Below are positions 18,385 to 27,686 of a stretch of DNA of 64,000 nucleotides, piece by piece (the first letter of the stretch is position 1; the number at the start of each line of letters is the position of its first letter). The notes beneath the pieces were generated by a model. The model saw only the letters and a list, made by a program, of their open reading frames with translations. It searched no databases and was not told where the DNA came from. Where the stretch lies: the NCBI RefSeq assembly GCF_004378255.1, contig NZ_SNQG01000004.1, positions 186,001 to 250,000 of the forward strand, written 5' to 3'. This DNA is from Mucilaginibacter phyllosphaerae (GTDB taxonomy: Bacteria > Bacteroidota > Bacteroidia > Sphingobacteriales > Sphingobacteriaceae). Made by a program: the position numbers and the translations under genes.

Positions 18385-20028
18385 CTATTTTAAAACCGGT
18401 TGTACAAATATCGGCGTTTCGCCTGCCTGTAATTTTAACTTGCCGTTTACGGTGTTTACCTGCCTGCTTTCCATGGCATCGGCGCCGACTTTTAAGGTAT
18501 AAATAACGCCTTTTTTCGCCCCTGAAACGTCCAGAATGTACTCCGAACCGCGTCCGGTTTGATCCGGAACAGTCAAAACATAAATTACGTTGCGGCCGCT
18601 TTGATATTTGTCTACCAACGGGTCGGCATTGATGGTGCCTTTGTAAATGTAATTACCCATCAGCTTCTTCACCTGCAAAATATAGTCGGCGGCGGGGCGG
18701 CGATTGGGGCTCTCGGCCAAACCCGAAGTTGAGTACTGCTCCGCATTGTTTGGGAAGGCATCAAACAGCTGGTAAAAAAACAAACGACTGACACCATGCC
18801 TGGCATACAGCAATGATGAGCGCAGGATCCAGTCGGCCTGGGTAACCAGGGCCGGCTTGTTGCCTATGGCCGGTGCATGCTGGTAGCTTTGCGGGTTAAT
18901 GTCATACCCGGTTTCGGTCACCCAAACTTCGGGCTTGTTTTTCAATCCGCCGGCCAGTTTTACAAAACCGTCGGCCACACTGCCAGATATGGATAGCTCG
19001 GGTGCTACGCCCGTTGTGCTGCGCTGATGGGTAAACACGCTGCCATCGTTGCTGTACAGGTGGTAATTGATCACATCAAAACAAAGGTTAATACTGCCAT
19101 CGGGTTTTAGGCCCCGGTTGGTTTTGCACCAGGCTATCATGCGCTGCACATATTTAACATCTGCAGTGGCCAGGCCGCCCATTACTACCATCATGCCGGG
19201 GTCGGCAGTTTTTACACCCGCATTGTTGCCCAACGTGCCCTTGTGCCCATCATAAAAAGCCGATAGGTTGGCTGCATATTCCTCGGGCGATTGTGTGGCT
19301 TTGCCGCCTTTCCACCAGCGGTCGTTCTCGTTACCGCATTCGATATATTTGATGAGGCCGAGGCCAATTTTAACCGTATTAGTTGCATCGTTGTTCCAGC
19401 GGGGGCGGCTATCTGCTTTTACCAGGCCGGAGGCTATTTTTTTGTTAAACCCATACCGCGCAGCAAACTGAAACGCCGTGCGTGCCTGCACTATATAGGA
19501 TGCAGGCACGCTGCGGTTAGCACCATAAGGCGTGGGCACATTCTCATCATCGCGCTCATCGGCGGGATAGGTATCCATCATCCAAACGGGCAGATTTTTC
19601 AGATCTGCCAAAACTAAAATACTATCCTGCTTACACCGGGTGTAAATCAAATCATAATTCCAGCTGCCGTTATTGGTAGGGTTGTAGGTGTAGTTACCTT
19701 CGGTATTTTCCAGCTTGTTCCAGTTAAGGTAATGCCTTACTGCGCTAAAATTTTTAATAAGCGCCATATTAGTTTCGTAAATATGGCTGCGATCATTTTT
19801 AGCGGCGGGGTTCTCTAAAAAATTCCATTCGTATGCATTTATGCCAAACATGTTTTTAAGCGGTACGGCGTTGGGGGCGGTATTTGCACGGGTGGCAGCT
19901 GCTGTATCGTCGCGGATGATGGTAAGCGGTTCTTTAAGTGTTTTTACCTGTTTGTTTCCGCATTGCGAAAACCCCAGTAATGCCGTAAAAATTGTTACGA
20001 TCCCTTTTTGATAAACTGCTGATATCAT
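18385..20028 (-). CDS. Clan GH-A glycoside hydrolase, exported
   Basis: This protein (547 residues from ATG 20028; an upstream in-frame ATG at 20058 adds 10) has an N-terminal hydrophobic export signal ending near SQCG, possibly a lipoprotein with an atypical lipobox. The (beta/alpha)8 core starts at FGINAYEWNF. Two likely catalytic glutamates sit in clan GH-A contexts: the acid/base in YIECGNENDRW (E244, counting from 20058) and the nucleophile in VWVTETGYD (E381). A small beta domain closes the protein. The clan contains cellulases, xylosidases, glucosidases and others; I cannot assign the substrate. No SusC/SusD genes are nearby, so it is not in a typical polysaccharide utilisation locus. 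Confidence 0.82.
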   Translation of the reverse strand: MISAVYQKGIVTIFTALLGFSQCGNKQVKTLKEPLTIIRDDTAAATRANTAPNAVPLKNMFGINAYEWNFLENPAAKNDRSHIYETNMALIKNFSAVRHYLNWNKLENTEGNYTYNPTNNGSWNYDLIYTRCKQDSILVLADLKNLPVWMMDTYPADERDDENVPTPYGANRSVPASYIVQARTAFQFAARYGFNKKIASGLVKADSRPRWNNDATNTVKIGLGLIKYIECGNENDRWWKGGKATQSPEEYAANLSAFYDGHKGTLGNNAGVKTADPGMMVVMGGLATADVKYVQRMIAWCKTNRGLKPDGSINLCFDVINYHLYSNDGSVFTHQRSTTGVAPELSISGSVADGFVKLAGGLKNKPEVWVTETGYDINPQSYQHAPAIGNKPALVTQADWILRSSLLYARHGVSRLFFYQLFDAFPNNAEQYSTSGLAESPNRRPAADYILQVKKLMGNYIYKGTINADPLVDKYQSGRNVIYVLTVPDQTGRGSEYILDVSGAKKGVIYTLKVGADAMESRQVNTVNGKLKLQAGETPIFVQPVLK

Positions 20029-20117
20029 GCTTTGCCGTGGCTTATATAATTGATACAAAGTAACAAGTAATTACTAATTTATAATGCCCGGTTATGGCTG
20101 ATCTTTTTAATTGGAGA

Positions 20118-21224
20118 TCAGTATTTGATCACCGTTTTTAATTTACCCCAAAGCTCATTGTCGAAACCGGATGCGGCCAGTGAAAATCCCCCGGCAGAAT
20201 TGCCCATGCGGATGATCACCAGTTTTTGCGAAGGCACTACATATACTTTTTGATCGTTTGAGCCCAGGCCGGCATACATATCTGCCGGTGCATTCGGGAT
20301 CAGCCCAACCGGAAACACAATTTGAGATTGCGGCACCATGCTGCTGCTTTTGCCATTCAGCCAGGTTAAGTAGCCATAGCTGAGGTTTAAATTTTGCGAT
20401 GTGTTTACCTGGCTGTTAAAATAGGCGGTATCTGCCAATAAAACGGTGTTATCCCATTTGCCTTTGTTAAGCATCAGTAAACCAAATCTGGCCATGCTGC
20501 GCGCGTTACTGTAATAAACGTTGTTGTAGGTGGCGTTTTTTAACCAGGTACCGTTCATGCCTGTTTTATCCCTTATTTTTTGTTGAAAATAGGTGTTAAA
20601 GCTTTGCTTGCTGGCGTTTTCAATAACTTTATCCAGTATGGTGTAAGCAGCGTTATGATAGGCCCACCGCTTGCCTGCATCTGCTTTATAAACCAGGCAG
20701 CCGGGCAGTGTGCAATCGTTATTGGCTACGCCGTCATCCAGGCCGGTGGTCATGGTAAGCTGGTTTTTTATCGTGATCAGGTTTTCTTTAGCCAGGGGCT
20801 CCGACGTCCATCCGGCGCCTAAATATTTTGATGTTGGGTTATTGATGTTGATGAGGCTTTCCTGCTGGGCAATGCCTATTAAAAGCCCCGTTATGGTTTT
20901 ACCTGCCGAAGCCCAGTACCAAAGGCTGTCGGCTGTAAATTTATCAAAGTACTTTTCGGCCACTATTTTTCCGTTTTTCAGGATGATGAACGCTTTGGTG
21001 TGCTGGCTTTCAAGATAGGGGTAAAGATCGTTCAGCGCGGTTTCATCCCATTTTAACGAAGCGGCTGTTGTAGTTTGCCAATCTGTACCGGTAATCGGCG
21101 GGAAATACAGCGAGGTATTATCAGGCACTGTCGGCGCAGGCTGCGGGGCCGGGTTATGTTTGTTGCAGGCTGCTGATAATAAGGTAATAATAAATGCAAA
21201 AAGGCAGGTAAATAGTTTTTTCAT
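20118..21224 (-). CDS. Serine beta-lactamase-fold hydrolase, lipoprotein
   Basis: This 368-residue lipoprotein (cysteine about residue 20) has the penicillin-binding-protein/class C beta-lactamase fold. The SxxK motif is S106-A-G-K109, and the second motif YxN is Y189-H-N191. The third motif is not the usual KTG and I cannot place it with confidence. Such proteins are usually esterases or D-amino-acid or peptide hydrolases, and true beta-lactamase activity is unlikely without more evidence. It follows the glycoside hydrolase on the same strand with 89 nt between them. Confidence 0.85.
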   Translation of the reverse strand: MKKLFTCLFAFIITLLSAACNKHNPAPQPAPTVPDNTSLYFPPITGTDWQTTTAASLKWDETALNDLYPYLESQHTKAFIILKNGKIVAEKYFDKFTADSLWYWASAGKTITGLLIGIAQQESLININNPTSKYLGAGWTSEPLAKENLITIKNQLTMTTGLDDGVANNDCTLPGCLVYKADAGKRWAYHNAAYTILDKVIENASKQSFNTYFQQKIRDKTGMNGTWLKNATYNNVYYSNARSMARFGLLMLNKGKWDNTVLLADTAYFNSQVNTSQNLNLSYGYLTWLNGKSSSMVPQSQIVFPVGLIPNAPADMYAGLGSNDQKVYVVPSQKLVIIRMGNSAGGFSLAASGFDNELWGKLKTVIKY

Positions 21225-21346
21225 ACAGGGGTTTTTAGCTTAAACTGTTTTGATTGCCAATGGTTTAATGTTATTATAAATATTATTGTAATAATATAAA
21301 ACTTATTTAATAAACCTGTATAAGTTTGGCTCGTATCAATAAAAGA

Positions 21347-21589
21347 TCATCCGCCGCTAACCGGCGGTATAATAGCTACTTCATCCTGCGCGGTTATCGC
21401 CCCGTTATCTGCTGCATATTCGTTATTAACTGCCAGCATATAGCTGGCCAGCTGCTTTAAGCGCGGGTAACGTTCTTCTAAACGTAGTTTTAATTCGGCG
21501 GCGGTTGCGCCTGCAGGCAATTCTAACTTGATTATCGGCCCTCCAAAAATATCTTTAGCAATGCCGAATGCCAGTATGCTGATCTCCAT
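21347..21589 (-). CDS. moaD: MoaD/ThiS-family sulfur carrier
   Basis: This is a ubiquitin-fold sulfur carrier of 80 residues, starting at the ATG at 21589; an upstream ATG at 21616 would add nine unlikely residues. The C-terminal VSGG ends in the Gly-Gly that is adenylated and thiocarboxylated. The sequence AFGIAKDIFG, the segment LKLRLEERYP and DEVAIIPPVSGG match the small subunit of molybdopterin synthase better than ThiS. No other molybdenum-cofactor genes are visible nearby, so it is an orphan in this window. Confidence 0.8.
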   Translation of the reverse strand: MEISILAFGIAKDIFGGPIIKLELPAGATAAELKLRLEERYPRLKQLASYMLAVNNEYAADNGAITAQDEVAIIPPVSGG

Positions 21590-21663
21590 AATGCAAATAT
21601 GCAATATCCCATTCAAAACCTTAAGGTGCTAACCGTTTATTTGCTGTTATAAACGCACACAGC

Positions 21664-22065
21664 CTATTGATGATAGGCCTTTAACAGGTCGGTTACCGGT
21701 ATGCCGTTAATAGTTGTGCCGGTTAGGTTGCAGCCGGTTAGGGTTACATTGGTAAGGTTACAGTTGCTGATGGTACTGCCTTCCAAATCACAATCTTCAA
21801 ATTTTAAGGGCCGGTGTTTAGCCTTTGGATCATGATAGAGGTGGCCTTTGGGGGGCATACCAATATTATGCAGGTAAGCACCGCCCATCTGTGCCCCGTT
21901 TATCTCCAGATCGCTTAAATTGGCATCCAATATCGTAACGTTGGTGGCCGACACATCTTCCATCAGCAACTCGTTAATGCACGACATCCGGATGGTTGAG
22001 CGCTCTATTCTGGCCTCGTAAACGTTTAATTGCTTCTGGCAGTTTATGATCTCTACTAATTCCAT
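21664..22065 (-). CDS. Pentapeptide-repeat protein
   Basis: This 133-residue protein has a right-handed quadrilateral beta-helix signature: runs such as LEGSTISNCNLTNVTLTGCN show the five-residue A(D/N)LXX periodicity. No signal peptide. Pentapeptide proteins can mimic DNA (Qnr/MfpA, gyrase protection) or be simple scaffolds. This one is shorter than Qnr proteins (about 215 residues), so I do not call it a quinolone-resistance protein. It lies between moaD and yjbQ on the same strand. Confidence 0.82.
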   Translation of the reverse strand: MELVEIINCQKQLNVYEARIERSTIRMSCINELLMEDVSATNVTILDANLSDLEINGAQMGGAYLHNIGMPPKGHLYHDPKAKHRPLKFEDCDLEGSTISNCNLTNVTLTGCNLTGTTINGIPVTDLLKAYHQ

Positions 22066-22153
22066 AAATCATCAGTTTTGATGTAATATATATGCCGCAA
22101 AAATGCAGCCAGTAATTGCACCAATCCAAAGCAGCCAGGGCAGCCTTACAGCG

Positions 22154-22576
22154 CTATTGGCCCCAGGCTGTAATTATTAAGTTGCGGCTGCCGCCGTGGT
22201 TGCGGTGTTCGCATAAATAAATACCCTGCCATGTGCCTAAAGCCAGCCTGCCGTTTCTGATAGGTATCTGAACCGAGCAGCCCAGCATAGCTGCTTTGAG
22301 GTGCGCAGGCATATCGTCGGCCCCTTCGTCATCGTGGCGGTATTCGGGGTCGTTCTCGGGCACGGCCTTATTAAAGTACATTTCAAAATCCTGCCTTACG
22401 GTTGGGTCGGCGTTTTCATTGATCGTTAACGAAGCCGAGGTATGCTGAATAAATACCTGGCAAATACCTGTTTGTATTTGCGGTAACTCCGGCATCGCAT
22501 TTAAAACCTCGTAAGTGATGATATGGAAACCACGGCGTTTTTGTGGCATGCTGAGTAAATGCTGAAATATTTTCAT
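22154..22576 (-). CDS. yjbQ: YjbQ/UPF0047 family protein
   Basis: This 140-residue protein belongs to the YjbQ family, some members of which have weak secondary thiamine-phosphate synthase activity; the true role is unsettled. Family signatures are GICQVFIQHTSASLTINENADP and HLKAAMLGCSVQIPI, with a final LGTWQGIYLCEHR. The histidines in IQHTS, AHLKA and CEHR build the conserved metal/phosphate-like site. No thiamine genes or TPP riboswitch are seen nearby. Confidence 0.93.
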   Translation of the reverse strand: MKIFQHLLSMPQKRRGFHIITYEVLNAMPELPQIQTGICQVFIQHTSASLTINENADPTVRQDFEMYFNKAVPENDPEYRHDDEGADDMPAHLKAAMLGCSVQIPIRNGRLALGTWQGIYLCEHRNHGGSRNLIITAWGQ

Positions 22577-22737
22577 AATAATGAGGACAATATAGTATAA
22601 TACAAACCGGCGCTTAACAAGTTCTGGTTAAAATAGCTTTAAACACTATGTTTTTAGATAGCGCATGCCGTTAGATAATGCAGACCAATATGCAGGCAAC
22701 GTAAAACAAAACAGCATAAATAATTGCTGTTAAAAAC

Positions 22738-23169
22738 ATGACCTTACAAATAAAACCTGCAGAATTGTATCGTGATGATGTGATTGAGCTGCTAACTGCA
22801 CAAAACTTACCTGTAAGCGACCTGCCGGGTGTACTAAGCAATTTTTATGTTGCCACACAAAATGCGCAGATTGCAGGCGTAGCAGGGCTGGAAATATATG
22901 GCAATTACGGCTTGCTGCGTTCTGTAGCCGTACATGCAAACAGCAGGGGCAGAGGCATTGCTGCCGCCCTGCTGGACAAGATAGAGGGGCTGGCGGCCAA
23001 AAAGCAGCTGAATGCCCTTTATTTACTTACCGAAACGGCTGCAGATTATTTTGAGCAAAAAGGCTATGAGCATATTGCCCGGATGGATATCCCGGATGCG
23101 ATCAAAGAGTCATCTGAATTTAAGCAGGTTTGCCCGGATACGGCAACCGCCATGCAAAAATCAATATAA
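22738..23169 (+). CDS. GNAT N-acetyltransferase, ArsN2-like
   Basis: This 143-residue acetyl-CoA-dependent acetyltransferase shows motif A in VHANSRGRGIAAALLDKIE. The YFEQKGYEHIAR segment follows, and the C-terminus ends with FKQVCPDTATAMQK. That final cysteine-proline pattern (xCPxxAxxM) is the remembered hallmark of the ArsN2 group annotated with arsenic resistance operons. No arsR, arsB or arsC lies nearby, so an arsenic role is only a family-based suggestion. Single gene. Confidence 0.85.
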   Translation: MTLQIKPAELYRDDVIELLTAQNLPVSDLPGVLSNFYVATQNAQIAGVAGLEIYGNYGLLRSVAVHANSRGRGIAAALLDKIEGLAAKKQLNALYLLTETAADYFEQKGYEHIARMDIPDAIKESSEFKQVCPDTATAMQKSI

Positions 23170-23209
23170 GTATTTTGTAACTTACCCGTGGTTAATGCAT
23201 CTTAATTAT

Positions 23210-23473
23210 ATGAAGAAGAAAGAGACCTTTAACATCCACGGCAGCAATCTGTTAAGCAGAATTAAAGAACTGATTGAGGAAGGTAATATTACCAGCATTG
23301 CCATCAACGATAAGCACGGAAAAGAATTAATGAATTTTTCTTTAACGATGGGTGTTGTTGCCGCGGTAATTGCACCAATGCTGGCAGCGGTTGGCGCTTT
23401 GGCCTTATTTATTGGGGAATGCAGCCTTACCATTGAGCGCGAGGAACCGGATGCGGAGGAAGAAACCAAATAA
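23210..23473 (+). CDS. Small DUF4342-like protein with one hydrophobic segment
   Basis: This 87-residue protein starts at ATG 23210 (MKKKETFNIHGSNLL). The open frame extends 198 nt upstream through the acetyltransferase gene, but that part is a shadow. The pattern VEEGNI...IAINDKHGKELMNFSLT followed by a hydrophobic stretch (about residues 44-68) and an acidic tail resembles DUF4342 proteins, membrane-associated and of unknown function. It ends 2 nt before the convergent stop of the histidine kinase. Confidence 0.75.
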   Translation: MKKKETFNIHGSNLLSRIKELIEEGNITSIAINDKHGKELMNFSLTMGVVAAVIAPMLAAVGALALFIGECSLTIEREEPDAEEETK

Positions 23474-23475
23474 AT

Positions 23476-25443
23476 TCAGCCTGCATCATTAAATGTTACG
23501 GTAAATGCCGAGCCCTGGCCGGGTTTACTGGCAACATCAATAATGCCGCCGTTGATGCCTGCAAATTCTTTACATAAAAGTAAGCCCAGGCCTGTGCCGC
23601 TTTCGTTACCGGTGCCACGGGTGCTTACATTTCCAAAACCGAATATCCCGTTTAGTTTTTCGGGGGCTATACCTATCCCGTCATCTGTCACGGTAAATGC
23701 AACTTTACCCTTATTTTTTACCGCACTTACCGATACCGTTGCGCCCTGATCGCTAAATTTTATAGCGTTAGATAACAGGTTACGGATAATAAATTCAAAA
23801 TGATCGCTATCTGCCAGTACCTTAATATCATCAGGTACGCTGCAAATGATATTGATGCCCTTGGTATCTGCCACCCCCGCAAGGAAATTTACAGATCTTA
23901 ATACCGGCGGTTTGGTTTCAAAAACAACCTGGTTTACCGGGATGCCTTTGATCTGCATCTGCCCCCATCTCAGCAAGCTGTCCAGCGTTTCTAACGACGA
24001 TTTGGAGTTGATCTCTAACCGCTGCATCATTTCTTTACGATGCTGCGGCTCCAGGTCGTCGTCGATGATCTGCAGCAGGTTGATCACCGAAATAAATGGC
24101 GAGCGCAGATCATGGCCCAAAACCGAAAACAGCTTGTCTTTTACCGTATTTGCTTCCTGCAGCTTGGTATTTGTTTTGTTGAGCAAGTAGTTTAACTGCC
24201 TTGTTTTGTAATAATATACCGCCAGGATGATCAGGATCATCACTACACCGAATACGATGGCGTAGGCTACCTTCTGCTCAAGAATATGCTTGTTATTGGC
24301 AAACCTTAATTCCTGTACCCTTGCCTTTGATTGGTTAAGTTCGTAAGCGTTTTGCAGGTTTACGATCTGTTTAGACATTTTTTTATAAAAAAATTCATCT
24401 GCCAGCCGGTATTGCCTGTTACGTGCCTGGTAGGCTTCTTTAAATTTTTGCTGCGACTCGTAGATATCGGCAATGGCATTAAGCTCCTCCACCTGCTCTT
24501 TATAGGCATTTTTACTTTGCGATAATTGCAGGGCCTGCTGCCAGTAGTACAAGGCGTTTTTGGAGTCGGTTTTGCCGTAGGTGGTGGCCAGGCCGGTAAG
24601 GGTTTGTATCTGGCGGATGTAGTTATTTATTTTACGGGCTTTTGCCAGCGCACCCTTTTGCAGGTTAATAGAAGTTTGCTTATCGCCCTGTTTGGCATAA
24701 ACTGATGCCAGCGTGTTGGTAAGCGTAATATTCAGCCCCTGGTATTTAGGTATATCACTCAGCGCTATGCCTTTTAATAAATATGCCTTAGCCTGTTTAA
24801 ACCTGCCTGTTTCCCTGCAGGCGATAGCCATATCGTTAAACAAATTAAGCGATAGGTTAGAGAAGGGGAGCCCGTTGTTCAGCCTTTCGGCTGTGCTGTA
24901 GTAGTTAAGCGCTTCCCGGTATTTTTTTTGCCCTGCCGTTGCTTCGCCCAGCGTAATATAAGCTTCCATTTGGCCCATCAGGTTCCCGTCGTGCTGGCTA
25001 ATATTCAGTGCCTGTAAAAAATAGCCTGTGGCTTTATCATACTGGCCTTTACGCATCTCTACCACGCCCAGCCTTATGTTTTCTGCAGCCATGCCTTTGG
25101 TATGCCCGGCTTGCTGATATAAACCAAGTGCCAGCAGGTACTTTTTGCGCGATGCTTCAAAATCCCCCACGTTATCATCAATCATCCCCAACTGGTTAAG
25201 CATCATAGCCTGCCCAACTTTATTGCCGGTACGTTTGGCAAGGCCCAGGGCAATGTTGGCATACAAGCTTGCCGAGTCGGGCTTATCATACCTGTATCGC
25301 GAAACCAGATTATTGTAATGGGCTATCGTATCTGTTTTAGCGGTAACAGATAGGGCATTTACCGTAAAGGAAACAGCGGTTAAAAGCAGTAATGAAACAA
25401 TACTTTTAAAGCAGCAGATACTTATTTGCGAATGCAAATTCAA
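23476..25443 (-). CDS. TPR-containing membrane sensor histidine kinase
   Basis: This 655-residue kinase has a signal/hydrophobic N-terminus and six or more tetratricopeptide repeats (about residues 40-370, periplasmic). One membrane helix follows (about 395-412, AYAIVFGVVMILIILAVYYY), then a short coiled coil, a HisKA-type dimerisation helix with H444 in SVLGHDLRSPFIS, and a HATPase domain (NAIKFSDQGATV, DDGIGI, GTGLGLLLC). No receiver domain is fused, and no response-regulator gene is adjacent, so it is an orphan kinase here. A TACCTTTG box at 25482-25489 on the minus strand could be its promoter minus-7 element, without a clear TTTG partner. Confidence 0.93.
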   Translation of the reverse strand: MNLHSQISICCFKSIVSLLLLTAVSFTVNALSVTAKTDTIAHYNNLVSRYRYDKPDSASLYANIALGLAKRTGNKVGQAMMLNQLGMIDDNVGDFEASRKKYLLALGLYQQAGHTKGMAAENIRLGVVEMRKGQYDKATGYFLQALNISQHDGNLMGQMEAYITLGEATAGQKKYREALNYYSTAERLNNGLPFSNLSLNLFNDMAIACRETGRFKQAKAYLLKGIALSDIPKYQGLNITLTNTLASVYAKQGDKQTSINLQKGALAKARKINNYIRQIQTLTGLATTYGKTDSKNALYYWQQALQLSQSKNAYKEQVEELNAIADIYESQQKFKEAYQARNRQYRLADEFFYKKMSKQIVNLQNAYELNQSKARVQELRFANNKHILEQKVAYAIVFGVVMILIILAVYYYKTRQLNYLLNKTNTKLQEANTVKDKLFSVLGHDLRSPFISVINLLQIIDDDLEPQHRKEMMQRLEINSKSSLETLDSLLRWGQMQIKGIPVNQVVFETKPPVLRSVNFLAGVADTKGINIICSVPDDIKVLADSDHFEFIIRNLLSNAIKFSDQGATVSVSAVKNKGKVAFTVTDDGIGIAPEKLNGIFGFGNVSTRGTGNESGTGLGLLLCKEFAGINGGIIDVASKPGQGSAFTVTFNDAG

Positions 25444-25657
25444 ATTGTATATTCTTAAGAGGGTACCGTATTAAAATATGCCAAAGGTACCAATAATACA
25501 TTTTTAACGGCCTGCTACATTGTAAATATTAAATTACAAGTTAAAAATTTGTGCAGATATAGTTACAATAACTTAATGTTATGTTATCAAAAAAAACTCA
25601 AATTTCGCAAACAACAGTAGTGGTGTAATTGTCATTGTATTATAATCTTAAAGCAAT

Positions 25658-25960
25658 ATGGTAATCTTAAAAGTTGGTACGGAACAAGAACCGGAAAAAC
25701 AAGTTGAAATTGTAACCGAAAGGGGTGTTTGGGGAAGCGGCGCTTATAAAATTTTTGCTGCGAACTTTATAAACAAGTTCTCTCATAAGGATGTACCCAA
25801 TGAACCCACTGATAGCAACGACCCGAATTTTTTGGGTGAGATAAGCATAGACAAAGAGCGGGAGAAATGGGAATACAAGGGCACCAAGCTAAAAATTCCC
25901 GAACTTAAAAAAATTGTAGATTTTATATTCGACTATAAAGCGCCAGACGCTGTTTATTAG
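25658..25960 (+). CDS. Hypothetical protein in an AT-rich patch
   Basis: This 100-residue soluble acidic protein begins MVILKVGTEQEPEKQ and ends FDYKAPDAVY. I recognise no family. It has a tidy ATG, coding-like composition and no competing frame, so I accept it as a gene. It is the first of three poorly conserved genes (25.6-27.5 kb) that are more AT-rich than their neighbours. Confidence 0.55.
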   Translation: MVILKVGTEQEPEKQVEIVTERGVWGSGAYKIFAANFINKFSHKDVPNEPTDSNDPNFLGEISIDKEREKWEYKGTKLKIPELKKIVDFIFDYKAPDAVY

Positions 25961-26043
25961 CAATAATTATCTCATCGCTTACATTTAAAACAGGTTTAAA
26001 TAATTTGTTTTGGATGTAAGCGATGTTGATGCCTGTTGATGTT

Positions 26044-26241
26044 TTACTTTAAGTTACTTTTAAGCATAACACGGCCCTTTTTGGTGAGGATAATGGTTTG
26101 CTTTTTTGATTTACTATCTGGCTCAACAAAATCAATAAGGTTGTATGATTTTAACTCCTGCAAATCATCTTTGCTGATATCCCCGGCTACGCCTTTTTCT
26201 GCAATTTTTTTCAGCGCGGCAACAACTTCTTCGTGTTTCAT
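26044..26241 (-). CDS. Small winged-helix-like hypothetical protein
   Basis: This 65-residue basic protein (MKHEEVVAALKKIAEKG, then LQELKSYNLIDFV, then QTIILTKKGRVML) has helix-helix-strand-strand spacing typical of a minimal winged helix. No function can be assigned. It lies downstream of the Nudix-like gene on the same strand with a 72-nt gap, so it might be co-transcribed. Confidence 0.6.
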   Translation of the reverse strand: MKHEEVVAALKKIAEKGVAGDISKDDLQELKSYNLIDFVEPDSKSKKQTIILTKKGRVMLKSNLK

Positions 26242-26313
26242 GGCGTAAAATTATAAATAATATTTTACGGATTGACTGACCGTGTGTTTTAATCAATGTG
26301 AGCAGATAATGAA

Positions 26314-27492
26314 TTAAAAGTAACCTCTTGCAACTATTCGTTCCACACAATATTTAGCCATATCTGTAACATGGTTTTTTTCAAAAAATTTATTTATTGC
26401 TGACGATTCATTTTCAATACAAATTATGTCTGAAGTTTCATAATCCCCGTCTTTTGCAGTACGGTGAAAATTCAGCAATTCATTCATGCTCATATTTAAT
26501 TTTATATAGGCCGAGATGACAATTTCATACCTTTTTTTTTCTAAAAAAATATCCAGGAATTTAATTTTACCGTCTTTGAACTTATCTAAAACACTTCTTG
26601 TTAAACCAAGCTCTTCTAACAAGCCACGTTCTGCAAATTGCAATATGTCAACACTGTCTTTATTCAAATCCTGTACATCTAATCCTTCGTCTACAGAAAC
26701 ATGCCACTTTCCGGCTTCTTCTGTATTAGATACAATAGCCGATCTTTTACAGAAAACCAATCCCTCGTTTACCTGCACGATAATATAAATTCCAAAAGAG
26801 GTATTAAGACATTTATATTCATTAAAATTATTGTAGAAAAAATTAAGATCTATTTGATTTGAGAAGCCTGTAGAACTGTTTAACCATCTGTAAATGGATC
26901 TTGAGACCTTATGAGTAAAATAATCGGTTTTAAACAGATCTATTATAAGCTGTGCTCTATCTGTATCCGGTATCCGTTTGATTTGAATATGGTAAACACC
27001 AAGTTTTTGCCCATTAAATATAGGATAAACTTTATTTATGCTATCTGCAAATTGTAAAGAGATGAGCTTTTTATTTACATCTAAAATGTGTTTAAAGTTA
27101 TTGATTTTGCTAAAATCAAAGTCTTTAAGTCCATAATCTTTTCTTTTAAAATAGCTGGCACCAAATAAGTTGAATAGTTTATCCTGAAATTCTAAGGAAG
27201 GCGAAAAGAACAGGGATATCTTTGTAAGCCGGATTTGAATATCAGTTGGTATATAAGATAATTCTGCATGATCAAGTGCTAAAATATTATTAAACTGCTT
27301 AGTGTTGACTTTTTTTAACCGTTTTTTTAGTTTAATCGAGGTATCTACACCTTTTAGTTTTCCCAGTATTGTATCTCCAAACTTTCCAGTTATATAACCG
27401 AAAAATCCCCCTAATAAAAGATCAATATAGTTTGGAGTATAAATTTGCTTTGCTTCAAATGCTGCCAGCTTGAAAAGTAAAATAATGTTCAT
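26314..27492 (-). CDS. Membrane-anchored protein with a C-terminal Nudix-like domain
   Basis: This 392-residue protein has one N-terminal hydrophobic segment (about residues 20-36, NYIDLLLGGFFGYITG). A middle region (40-230) of unknown fold is rich in aromatic and lysine residues. The C-terminal part (about 232-360) resembles a Nudix fold: EGLVFCKRSA, GKWHVSVDEG, then R289-GLLEELG-L297, close to the REUxEExGU half of the Nudix box. The usual E in the RE pair is G290, so metal-dependent hydrolysis may be altered. Membrane-anchored Nudix proteins of this kind have been noted near nucleotide-signalling defence genes; none is seen here. AT-rich, likely acquired. Confidence 0.65.
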   Translation of the reverse strand: MNIILLFKLAAFEAKQIYTPNYIDLLLGGFFGYITGKFGDTILGKLKGVDTSIKLKKRLKKVNTKQFNNILALDHAELSYIPTDIQIRLTKISLFFSPSLEFQDKLFNLFGASYFKRKDYGLKDFDFSKINNFKHILDVNKKLISLQFADSINKVYPIFNGQKLGVYHIQIKRIPDTDRAQLIIDLFKTDYFTHKVSRSIYRWLNSSTGFSNQIDLNFFYNNFNEYKCLNTSFGIYIIVQVNEGLVFCKRSAIVSNTEEAGKWHVSVDEGLDVQDLNKDSVDILQFAERGLLEELGLTRSVLDKFKDGKIKFLDIFLEKKRYEIVISAYIKLNMSMNELLNFHRTAKDGDYETSDIICIENESSAINKFFEKNHVTDMAKYCVERIVARGYF

Positions 27493-27686
27493 TGCTGTGT
27501 ACTATAGGTTTATTAGCAATTTAAAACATATTTAAAATATAAAAAAGGGTGTTTACATCGTATTTAAAGGGGAAATATGTCTGTTTTTAAGTATGAATTC
27601 AACTCCTGATTTTTAAACCGTTCCCAACAATTGCAACATTTTCAACAACTGCTGTAACTCACCAATCAAATGCCTATTTTGCCTTA

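Noticed and set aside
20118..21224. Class C beta-lactamase resistance gene
   Set aside because: SxxK and YxN motifs are shared with many esterases and peptidases, and no KTG motif could be placed.
21664..22065. Qnr-type quinolone-resistance protein
   Set aside because: The pentapeptide protein is only 133 residues and lacks the length and loops of Qnr; the name would overstate the evidence.
22066..22150. Membrane-helix-like frame on the minus strand after yjbQ (reads RLPWLLWIGAITG)
   Set aside because: The frame begins just after a stop codon and has no ATG, GTG or TTG start, so it is not counted as a gene despite coding-like text.
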